DNA of 8,196 bases. Source: JAZNLR01 sp045579195 (GTDB taxonomy: Bacteria; Bacillota; Clostridia; Christensenellales; CAMQZB01). Below are positions 1 to 5,855 of this stretch, one piece after another. The first letter of the stretch is position 1; the number at the start of each line of letters is the position of its first letter. The notes under the pieces were generated by a model. That model was not told the DNA's origin, made no database searches, and worked only from the letters and a program-made list of their open reading frames with translations. The stretch is taken from positions 1 through 8,196 of the forward strand of contig JAZNLR010000157.1 in assembly GCA_045579195.1 (NCBI GenBank), in the 5' to 3' direction. Both the position numbers and the translations under genes were made by a program.

Positions 1-2811
1 GGCAACCGTGAGTTGAAGTCCCTTTCCAGCATGTTGCGCGGAAAGCAGGGTCGCTTCCGTCAGAACTTGCTCGGAAAGCGCGTTGACTATTCCGGACGTT
101 CGGTTATCGTTGTCGGCCCGGACCTCAAGCTCTACCAGTGCGGTCTGCCGAAAGAGATGGCGCTCGAGCTCTTCAAGCCGTTCGTTATGCGTCAGCTCGT
201 CGAGAGCAACATCTGTCACAACATCAAGAGCGCAAAGCGTAAAGTAGAGCGCCAGGAAGTTGAAGTTTGGAGCATCCTTGAGAACGTTATCAAGGAGCAT
301 CCCGTTCTTTTGAACCGTGCACCGACGCTGCACAGACTGTCCATTCAGGCGTTTGAGCCCGTCCTCATCGAAGGCCGTGCGCTTCGCATCCATCCGTTGG
401 TCTGCTCCGCATTCAACGCAGACTTCGACGGTGACCAGATGGCAGTTCACGTTCCTCTTTCCATCGAAGCGCAGGCTGAAGCTCGTTTCTTGCTTCTTGC
501 AAGCAACAACATTCTGAAGCTTTCCGACGGACGCCCTGTTGTTTCGCCGACGCAGGATATGGTCATCGGCTCTTATTACTTGACCATCGAAAGAGCAGGC
601 GCGAAGGGAGAAGGCCGCTTCTTCAAGGATTTCGACGAGGCATTCATGGCATATCAGCTCAAGGAAATTGAGCTGCAGACCAAGATCCATGTTCGCGTGT
701 TTAAGGAGATCGGAGGCGTTCTTTACAGCAAACTCCTTCCCACAACGGTTGGTAGAATGATCTTCAACCAGGCAATTCCGCAGGATCGCGAAATCGGCCT
801 GAGAAAGAAGCTCAACGAATTCAAGGCGGGTGCAAAGGGTGAAAACCTTGCATTCGAGAGCTATGGCGAGGCATTGACCGCATTCGAGCGTTCGGAGATC
901 GATGTTCATGCCGCAGTTCTCGTGGAGGGCAAGGCAACCAATGCAGGAACGTTCGTCTTCGACGATGCGATCTGCACGGATGAAGACTTGCGCAATAAGG
1001 CAAAGGCTGAGAATTTGATGGAGCTTGAGGTTGACTTCCTCGTTGGCAAGAAGCAGCTTGGAAAGATCGTCAATGCTTGCTTCGAGGCAATGGGAGCAAC
1101 CGACACCGCAACCGTTCTTGATAAGATCAAAGAGCAAGGCTTTAAGTACTCCACGCTCGGCGCAATCACCACTTCCGTCTTCGATATGCACATTCCTGCT
1201 GAGAAGAAGCAGTACCTTGCGGATGCAGAGGAAGAAGTCAAGGAAATTGAAAAGAAGTTCCGTCGCGGTATCATCACCGAAGACGAGCGTTATAACAGCG
1301 TTGTCAAAGTCTGGCAGAAGACCGAGAAGATGGTCACCGACGCATTGAAGGACTGCTTGGATACGTTCAACCCCATCTGGATGATGGCAGACTCCGGAGC
1401 GCGTGGTTCCATGAACCAGATCCGTCAGCTTTCGGGTATGCGTGGTTTGATGAGTAACCCGTCCGGTAAGATCATCGAGATCCCGGTTAAGGCAAACTTC
1501 CGTGAAGGATTGACCGTTCTTGAGTACTTCATTTCGGCACACGGTGGTCGAAAGGGACTTGCGGATACCGCACTTAAAACGGCAGACTCGGGTTACTTGA
1601 CCCGTCGTCTTGTTGACGTTTCGCAGGATGTTATCGTTCGCGATGACGACTGCTTCAAGACCAACGGAGAAAAGCCGAAGGGAATGATGGTCTCTGCAAT
1701 CACCGGAGACTCGGAAGACGAGGTGATCGAGTCCCTCTACGACAGAATCCTCGGTCGCTTCCCGTATGAAAACGTTTGTGATCCCACGACGGGCGAAATT
1801 CTTGTAACGCCGGATGAGATGATCACGAAGAAGATCGCAGAGCGCATCGTTGCAGCCGGCATCAAGCAGGTTCCGATCAGAACGGTCCTCACGTGCCGTG
1901 CGAAGTCGGGTGTTTGTGCGAAGTGTTACGGAAAGAACATGGCAACCGGTCAGCCTGTTGACGTGGGTGAGGCAGTCGGAACGATTGCAGCTCAGTCCAT
2001 CGGTGAGCCGGGAACGCAGTTGACCATGAGAACGTTCCACACCGGCGGTGTCGCAGGTGCAGACGATATCACCCAGGGTCTCCCGCGTGTCGAGGAGCTT
2101 TTCGAAGCAAGAAAGCCGAAAGGAATGGCTGTTGTCTGTGAGTACTCCGGACGCGTTTCCATCTCCGAGAAGGACGGAATGCGCCGCATCTCCATCGATA
2201 ACACGCAGAATACCGATGCTCCGAAGGATTATATGATCCCGTTCGGCGCGAAGCTTAAGGTTAAGGACGGCGACATGGTTGAGCCGGGCTCGGTTCTCAC
2301 CGAAGGTTCTATCAACCCGTCGGATATCCTTAAGACCAAGGGTGTCAGAGGCGTTCAGGATTACCTCCTCAAGGAAGTTCAGTCCGTTTACCGCATGCAG
2401 GGTGTTGACATCAACGACAAGCACGTTGAGGTCATCGTCCGTCAGATGCTCCGCAAGGTTAAGGTGGAAGATGTGGGTGACACGGATATCCTCCCCGGCG
2501 AGCTCGTTGACGTCTTTAAGTACGACGAGGCAAACGAGAAGGCTCTTGCAAACGGCGGAAGACCGGCAACCGCAAAGCGTATCCTGCTCGGAATCACGAA
2601 GGCTGCGCTCGCAACCGACAGCTTCCTGTCCGCAGCATCCTTCCAGGAGACCGCTCGCGTCCTCACCGAGGCTGCGATCAAGTCCAAGGTTGATCCGCTC
2701 ATCGGCTTGAAGGAGAACGTCATCATCGGTAAGCTCATTCCTGCAGGAACAGGATTGAAGCGCTATAAGAGCGTTACGCCCGTGATGAACGTCACAACCG
2801 ACGAAGAATAA
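1..2811 (+). CDS. rpoC: DNA-directed RNA polymerase subunit beta', 5'-truncated by window edge
   Basis: This is the catalytic beta' subunit of RNA polymerase. The frame is open from base 1 and ends at TAA 2809-2811, giving 936 residues (numbered here from base 1). Matching the active-site motif to E. coli suggests about 320 residues are missing, including the N-terminal zinc finger and most of the clamp. Visible in order: KGKQGRFRQNLLGKRVDYSGR-type switch/active-site segment (13-32), NADFDGDQM with the three Mg-binding aspartates D141, D143 and D145, the bridge-helix region (about 502-540), the second zinc site C551, C632, C639 and C642, and the trigger-loop motif TIAAQSIGEPGTQLTMR with the catalytic His at 680. 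The C-terminal part is of Firmicutes type, without the large E. coli trigger-loop insertion. Oddity: D145 to H680 is about 63 residues longer than in E. coli, and the extra part resembles residues 199-233. An intrinsic terminator follows 14 bases after the stop. Identity is certain. Confidence 0.99.
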   Translation, partial: GNRELKSLSSMLRGKQGRFRQNLLGKRVDYSGRSVIVVGPDLKLYQCGLPKEMALELFKPFVMRQLVESNICHNIKSAKRKVERQEVEVWSILENVIKEHPVLLNRAPTLHRLSIQAFEPVLIEGRALRIHPLVCSAFNADFDGDQMAVHVPLSIEAQAEARFLLLASNNILKLSDGRPVVSPTQDMVIGSYYLTIERAGAKGEGRFFKDFDEAFMAYQLKEIELQTKIHVRVFKEIGGVLYSKLLPTTVGRMIFNQAIPQDREIGLRKKLNEFKAGAKGENLAFESYGEALTAFERSEIDVHAAVLVEGKATNAGTFVFDDAICTDEDLRNKAKAENLMELEVDFLVGKKQLGKIVNACFEAMGATDTATVLDKIKEQGFKYSTLGAITTSVFDMHIPAEKKQYLADAEEEVKEIEKKFRRGIITEDERYNSVVKVWQKTEKMVTDALKDCLDTFNPIWMMADSGARGSMNQIRQLSGMRGLMSNPSGKIIEIPVKANFREGLTVLEYFISAHGGRKGLADTALKTADSGYLTRRLVDVSQDVIVRDDDCFKTNGEKPKGMMVSAITGDSEDEVIESLYDRILGRFPYENVCDPTTGEILVTPDEMITKKIAERIVAAGIKQVPIRTVLTCRAKSGVCAKCYGKNMATGQPVDVGEAVGTIAAQSIGEPGTQLTMRTFHTGGVAGADDITQGLPRVEELFEARKPKGMAVVCEYSGRVSISEKDGMRRISIDNTQNTDAPKDYMIPFGAKLKVKDGDMVEPGSVLTEGSINPSDILKTKGVRGVQDYLLKEVQSVYRMQGVDINDKHVEVIVRQMLRKVKVEDVGDTDILPGELVDVFKYDEANEKALANGGRPATAKRILLGITKAALATDSFLSAASFQETARVLTEAAIKSKVDPLIGLKENVIIGKLIPAGTGLKRYKSVTPVMNVTTDEE
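595..699 (+). repeat. RpoC internal protein repeat, copy 1 (residues 199-233)
   Basis: Residues 199-233 of the rpoC product (starting AGAKGE, with F208, E213-A214, A217, E222-I223 and V231) align without gaps to residues 276-310, 77 residues downstream. Copy 1 sits where Firmicutes RpoC normally has the AGxxGEG...F.D..EA..AY segment after the SYYLT motif, so it is the ancestral copy. At DNA level the copies are strongly diverged, so any duplication is old. Confidence 0.55.
826..930 (+). repeat. RpoC internal protein repeat, copy 2 (residues 276-310)
   Basis: Residues 276-310 repeat the pattern of residues 199-233: the opening AGAKGE is identical, followed by matching F285, E290-A291, A294, E299-I300 and V308, about 13 identities in 35 ungapped positions plus several conservative changes (Y/F, E/D, L/V, I/V). 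It lies inside the roughly 65-residue stretch that makes this RpoC longer than expected between the Mg-binding loop and the bridge helix. A lineage-specific insertion with chance similarity remains possible. Confidence 0.5.
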
Positions 2812-2825
2812 TCAAAAACCCAAGA

Positions 2826-2864
2826 CGGGAACGAACGGCAAACGCCGACCGTTCCCGTTTTTTT
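2826..2864 (+). terminator. Intrinsic terminator of rpoC
   Basis: An 8-bp outer stem CGGGAACG (2826-2833) pairs with CGTTCCCG (2850-2857). A 2x2 internal loop leads to an inner 4-bp stem CGGC/GCCG closed by the loop AAAC. Seven T residues (2858-2864) follow immediately. This closes the rpoC transcription unit, so alaS needs its own promoter. Confidence 0.92.
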
Positions 2865-2906
2865 AACGGTTTGTGTGGGATTTTTCACCACTTTATGCTT
2901 GAAGGC

Positions 2907-2935
2907 TTGCCTTGCTTCTTGCTTTGTGGTATAAT
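2907..2935 (+). promoter_or_regulatory. Sigma-A-type promoter for alaS
   Basis: The -35 box is TTGCCT (2907-2912, 4 of 6 matches to TTGACA). A 17-base spacer leads to a perfect TATAAT (2930-2935), preceded by TG at 2927-2928 to give an extended -10 (TGnTATAAT). Transcription would start near 2942, leaving a leader of about 56 bases. That is too short for a T-box, although a small 5-bp hairpin GGTGC (2950-2954)/GCACC (2968-2972) is possible. Confidence 0.85.
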
Positions 2936-2997
2936 GCAACGAGAGAAAGGGTGCGCGAAAAAAGAGTGCACCGTCAGAAAAGAGAGTGTAAAAAAAG

Positions 2998-4785
2998 ATG
3001 AAAGTTTTAACGTCAAAAGAGTTGAAAAATCTGTACTTGCAGTTTTATGCGGAAAAGGGTCACACCGTGATTCCTTCTGCATCCTTGATTCCGGAGAACG
3101 ATCCCACCGTCTTGTTCACGACGGCAGGAATGCATCCGCTGGTCCCGTACCTCCTGGGAGAAAAGCACCCGGGTGGAACGCGTTTGACCGACGTTCAGAA
3201 GTGCGTCCGCACGGGCGACATCGACGACGTTGGCGACAACACGCATTGCACGTTCTTCGAGATGCTCGGAAACTGGTCGCTCGGAGATTACTTCAAGAAA
3301 GAGGCGATTTCCTGGAGCTTCGAGTTCCTCACGAGCGAGAAGTACTTAAACATTCCCGTTGAGAAGCTTGCCGTCACCGTTTTCGCAGGGGATGAGGCTG
3401 CTCCGCGCGATGAAGAGGCAGCTGAGATCTGGGCTTCCCTCGGAATGCCGCGCGATCGCATCTTCTATCTCGACAAGAAACACAACTGGTGGGGACCTGC
3501 CGGCGTGACCGGACCTTGCGGCCCGGACACTGAGATGTTCATCGACACCGGAAAGCCCAAGTGCTGTGACGAATGCTCTCCCGCTTGCAGCTGCGGAAAG
3601 TATATTGAGATCTGGAACGACGTCTTTATGCAGTATTTCAAGAATGCAGACGGCACGTTCTCTCCGCTCAAGCAGAAGAACGTTGACACCGGAATGGGTG
3701 TTGAGCGCACCATCTGCATCCTGCAAGGCAAAAAGTCGGTTTACGACACGGACGTCTTCGCCGACGCGAAGGTTCTTCTTGAAGAGCTGACCGGCAAGAG
3801 CTATGATGAGAGCGACGAAGTTCGCCGTGCGTTCCGCATCATTTTGGATCATACCAGAACCGCAACGTTTATGATCGGTGACGTTCGCGGAATCACCCCG
3901 TCCAACGTGGACCAGGGATATATTCTGCGCCGCTTGATCCGCCGTTCTATTCGCTTCGGAAGAAACATCGGTCTTCCCGAGGGTGCGCTTTCCAAGCTTG
4001 CCGGCGCTTATATTGCGTTCTACACTGAGTTCTATCCCGAGCTTGACGCCGCAAAGGACAAGATCGTTGCCGAGCTCAATCGCGAAGAAGAGCGTTTCAA
4101 CAATACGCTGTCTTCCGGTTTGAAGGAATTCGAAAAGGTCGCGATCCACATTCAGGGAACGGTTATCCCCGGAAAGACCGCGTTCCGCCTTTACGACACG
4201 TATGGATTCCCGATTGAAATGACCGAGGAACTTGCGGCAGAGCGTGGAATGACCGTTGACAAAGAGGGCTTTGAAAAGGCGTTTAAGGAGCACCAGCAGA
4301 AATCCCAGGCGGGAAGTGAACAGCGCTTCAAGGGCGGTCTTGCAGACTCGACGGAGGCAACGGCAAACCTCCACACCGCAACGCATTTGATGCACGCTGC
4401 GCTTAAGAAAGTTCTTGGACCGAACGTCAATCAGCGCGGAAGCAATATCACGGCAGAGCGCTTGCGCTTCGACTTCAACTTCGAGCGCCCGATGACCAAG
4501 GAAGAGATCGCTGAGGTTGAGAAGCTTGTCAACGAGGCAATTGAGGCAAAGGTCGATGTTGTCTGCACCGAGACCACCGTCGAAGAAGCAAAGAAGCACG
4601 GCGCTGTCGGCCTCTTTGAGAATAAGTACGGCGAGAAGGTCAAGATGTACGAAATGGGCGAGTTCTCCTGCGAGATCTGCGGTGGACCGCACGCAAAAAA
4701 TACGGGAGACCTCGGCAAGTTCCGCATTGCAAAAGAGCAGTCCTCTTCTGCAGGCGTTCGCCGTATTAAGGCCGTTTTGGAATAA
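2998..4785 (+). CDS. alaS: Compact alanyl-tRNA synthetase lacking the editing beta-barrel and C-Ala domain
   Basis: Cytoplasmic class II synthetase that joins alanine to tRNA-Ala using ATP. The start is ATG 2998; the best ribosome-binding candidate is a weak AGAGAG at 2981-2986. The catalytic core opens with GHTVIPSASLIPENDPTVLF and TTAGMHPLVPYLLGEKHP, and class II motif 3 is DTGMGVERT (230-238). A cysteine cluster C189, C190, C193, C197 and C199 lies in the core. The tRNA-recognition helices run to about residue 440. The second additional (editing) domain keeps all four zinc ligands: HTATH (H459, H463) and CGGPH (C561, H565). Only some 25 residues separate the recognition domain (TYGFPIEMTEE) from HTATH, so the usual editing beta-barrel of about 100 residues is missing. 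The protein stops right after the editing domain with no C-Ala: 595 aa against about 875. A terminator follows 22 bases after the stop, so this is a natural end and not a frameshift. As I recall, this short form is typical of CPR/Patescibacteria and sporadic in Clostridia. Confidence 0.96.
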   Translation: MKVLTSKELKNLYLQFYAEKGHTVIPSASLIPENDPTVLFTTAGMHPLVPYLLGEKHPGGTRLTDVQKCVRTGDIDDVGDNTHCTFFEMLGNWSLGDYFKKEAISWSFEFLTSEKYLNIPVEKLAVTVFAGDEAAPRDEEAAEIWASLGMPRDRIFYLDKKHNWWGPAGVTGPCGPDTEMFIDTGKPKCCDECSPACSCGKYIEIWNDVFMQYFKNADGTFSPLKQKNVDTGMGVERTICILQGKKSVYDTDVFADAKVLLEELTGKSYDESDEVRRAFRIILDHTRTATFMIGDVRGITPSNVDQGYILRRLIRRSIRFGRNIGLPEGALSKLAGAYIAFYTEFYPELDAAKDKIVAELNREEERFNNTLSSGLKEFEKVAIHIQGTVIPGKTAFRLYDTYGFPIEMTEELAAERGMTVDKEGFEKAFKEHQQKSQAGSEQRFKGGLADSTEATANLHTATHLMHAALKKVLGPNVNQRGSNITAERLRFDFNFERPMTKEEIAEVEKLVNEAIEAKVDVVCTETTVEEAKKHGAVGLFENKYGEKVKMYEMGEFSCEICGGPHAKNTGDLGKFRIAKEQSSSAGVRRIKAVLE

Positions 4786-4807
4786 GACGAATCAATCTAA
4801 AAATGTG

Positions 4808-4838
4808 AAAAGAGCAACCAAATTGGTTGCTCTTTTTT
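4808..4838 (+). terminator. Intrinsic terminator of alaS
   Basis: AAAAGAGCAACC (4808-4819) pairs with GGTTGCTCTTTT (4825-4836) around the loop AAATT, and the T-run extends to 4838. The A-run on the left arm makes it potentially bidirectional. It begins 22 bases after the alaS stop codon. Confidence 0.92.
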
Positions 4839-4850
4839 GTCGCATAAGAA

Positions 4851-4876
4851 AAGAGTCGCTCTTTCAAGCGACCCTT
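4851..4876 (-). terminator. Possible - strand terminator hairpin
   Basis: AAGAGTCGCT (4851-4860) pairs with AGCGACCCTT (4867-4876) with one A-C mismatch and a 6-base loop. Read on the + strand it is followed by CTTTCCC-like sequence and makes a poor terminator. Read on the - strand the stem runs into TCTTTTCTTATG, a weak T-rich tail. It would lie about 45 bases beyond the stop of the possible - strand frame at 4922-5092. Confidence 0.4.
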
Positions 4877-4921
4877 TCCCTGTGTTGTGATGGATTTTTT
4901 TCGTCCTCAACGAATAGAGGA

Positions 4922-5092
4922 TCATGAAGAAATCTCGAAACTGGCTTCATAATCTTGATTTCCATTTGCTTCCACATATAGCTTAACACATTTCAAGTTG
5001 TTTGTAAATGGTGAAACTGCCACAAGATATGGTGTATTTTTGAACAAATTCACCAAAATATACGACGAAAGTGAATGAAAGTTGCAAAACTG
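4922..5092 (-). pseudogene. Possible 3' remnant of a - strand gene (or very short ORF)
   Basis: On the - strand an open frame runs from just after a TGA at 5095-5093 to a TGA at 4924-4922, 56 sense codons. Its last 43 or so residues read like real protein: NTPYLVAVSPFTNN, then LKCVKLYVEANG, then DYEASFEISS, alternating in a way that suggests three beta strands. There is no ATG; only GTG 5053 or TTG starts are available, and no ribosome-binding site precedes them. This fits the tail of a gene whose 5' part is lost, with a - strand hairpin (4851-4876) beyond its stop. The family is not recognised, and the region is AT-rich, so a chance open frame remains quite possible. Confidence 0.3.
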
Positions 5093-5101
5093 TCAAGAAA
5101 A

Positions 5102-5123
5102 AGACTCACATTTTTGTGCGTCT
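5102..5123 (-). terminator. Possible - strand terminator hairpin
   Basis: AGACTCACA (5102-5110) pairs with TGTGCGTCT (5115-5123) with one mismatch around a 4-base loop. Only on the - strand is the stem followed by T residues (TTTTCTT, complement of 5095-5101). It could shield the upstream region from - strand transcripts entering from the right, but the T-run is short. Confidence 0.35.
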
Positions 5124-5172
5124 GAAAGTTTACAAAACTCACAGAAACTCAACGAAAACACGCCGCTTTTCC

Positions 5173-5201
5173 TTGCGAAAAAGGCTTGCTTATGATAGAA
5201 T
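5173..5201 (+). promoter_or_regulatory. Promoter for the membrane-protein gene
   Basis: The -35 box TTGCGA (5173-5178) is 17 bases from the -10 box TAGAAT (5196-5201, one mismatch to TATAAT). TG at 5193-5194 gives an extended -10, as in the alaS promoter. The predicted start near 5208 leaves a leader of under 20 bases that carries the AAGGAGG ribosome-binding site (5212-5218). Confidence 0.75.
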
Positions 5202-5224
5202 AATACTGTATAAGGAGGATTCTC

Positions 5225-5779
5225 ATGATCCAGATTTATTCCAACGAAGATTTTGAACGCGAAGAGGGCGCAAAATCCAAGATGCTGACGATTTGGTGGT
5301 TCGCATTTGCGGGCGTGATGGCGGTTTGCATTGCGCTGTTTGTGCTTTCGCTGTACGAGCCGTTTGAGTCGGAAATGATCAAGGTTTACCAGGTGATCGT
5401 GTCCGTCATCAGCTGTCTTTTCGCGGCAGTTTCTTTTCTGTTTTTTGCGACGAAGTTCCGTCGCCAGAGAAGGTATGTCAAGATGCTCCGTCACGTTCGC
5501 ACCGGTTTGCGAGATAAGGCAGAAGGGCTTTTCATCCGCCTTGACGAAACGCTTGAACAGGCAGACGGCGTAGATTTTCACGCAATGTACGTCAAGGTCT
5601 GGAATTTCACAAAGCAGGCGTACTTTGAGAGAAAGGTTCTTCTCGACGTTGAAAAGCCCTTGCCGAAGTTTTCCGAAAACGACCTCATTGCCTTTGAAAC
5701 GCAGTCCAACATTCTGGTGGCGTTTGAAAACAAGGGCGAAGGTGTTGAAAAGACGGCGCGCAAGCTTTTCGGAGAGTAA
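5225..5779 (+). CDS. Hypothetical membrane protein with two N-terminal transmembrane segments
   Basis: I do not recognise this 184-aa protein. It starts at ATG 5225, 6 bases after a strong AAGGAGG, so expression is well supported. After a charged 20-residue N-terminus come two hydrophobic helices, about 21-43 (IWWFAFAGVMAVCIALFV) and 53-75 (KVYQVIVSVISCLFAAVSFL), joined by a short acidic loop YEPFESE. A very basic patch KFRRQRRYVKMLRHVR (77-92) follows, which by the positive-inside rule places both termini in the cytoplasm. The remaining 90 or so residues form a soluble domain rich in charged and aromatic residues, with no catalytic motif that I can name. It has its own promoter and is probably transcribed alone, since a terminator-like hairpin follows; some readthrough into the ACT gene is possible. 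A real gene is near certain; its function is unknown. Confidence 0.88.
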   Translation: MIQIYSNEDFEREEGAKSKMLTIWWFAFAGVMAVCIALFVLSLYEPFESEMIKVYQVIVSVISCLFAAVSFLFFATKFRRQRRYVKMLRHVRTGLRDKAEGLFIRLDETLEQADGVDFHAMYVKVWNFTKQAYFERKVLLDVEKPLPKFSENDLIAFETQSNILVAFENKGEGVEKTARKLFGE

Positions 5780-5787
5780 GTTTTTTT

Positions 5788-5846
5788 GAAACAGACGAAC
5801 ACAGCAAGATGTTCTTGAATATGTGTTCGAATTTCTATTTTTTTTT
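5788..5846 (+). terminator. Terminator or attenuator hairpin abutting the ACT-gene ribosome-binding site
   Basis: CGAACACA (5796-5803) pairs with TGTGTTCG (5822-5829). Inside it is a second stem CAAGA/TCTTG (5805-5809/5813-5817), and outside it GAAA (5788-5791) can pair with TTTC (5832-5835). A run of nine T residues (5838-5846) follows and runs directly into the GAGGTG ribosome-binding site. It probably ends the membrane-protein transcript, but no good promoter is visible between it and the next gene, so it may instead act as a partial terminator. Confidence 0.6.
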
Positions 5847-5852
5847 GAGGTG
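5847..5852 (+). promoter_or_regulatory. Ribosome-binding site fixing the ACT-gene start
   Basis: GAGGTG, with its GG 5 bases before ATG 5856, selects that codon as the start. The longer frame beginning at GTG 5823 would add FEFLFFFEVY-like residues encoded by the terminator hairpin and its T-run, which is not credible. Confidence 0.8.
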
Positions 5853-5855
5853 TAT

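Larger units (their letters stand above)
4786..5224. other. AT-rich 439-base intergenic region
   Basis: This gap between alaS and the membrane-protein gene has no convincing + strand gene. Two hand-counted 60-base lines (4921-4980 and 5041-5100) have 20 and 19 G+C, about one third, against 34 of 60 in an rpoC line. It holds the alaS terminator (4808-4838), a second hairpin (4851-4876), a hairpin at 5030-5055, a hairpin at 5102-5123 followed by T residues on the - strand, a possible - strand coding remnant (4922-5092) and the promoter at 5173-5201. No tRNA or recognised small RNA was seen. Confidence 0.8.

Noticed and set aside
2942..2997. T-box or other riboswitch in the alaS leader
   Set aside because: The leader is about 56 bases with only a 5-bp hairpin, far too short for a T-box and without an associated terminator.
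2871..3362. 163-codon + strand frame running over the alaS promoter and 5' end
   Set aside because: It spans the promoter, has no ribosome-binding site and overlaps the certain alaS coding frame.
3346..4692. 448-codon open frame on the - strand, antisense to alaS
   Set aside because: It lies wholly within a certain gene and its translation has no family resemblance; it is a by-product of the codon bias of alaS.
4783..4850. Frameshift or premature stop explaining the short AlaRS
   Set aside because: The gene ends right after a complete editing domain and a strong terminator follows within 25 bases; no C-Ala-like sequence is visible downstream in any frame.
5071..5256. 61-codon + strand frame overlapping the start of the membrane-protein gene
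   Set aside because: No ribosome-binding site, random-looking basic composition, and it covers the promoter and start of a better supported gene.
5823..5855. Longer N-terminus for the ACT protein starting at GTG 5823
   Set aside because: The added codons come from the hairpin arm and T-run, while ATG 5856 has a well-placed GAGGTG and matches the family's N-terminus.
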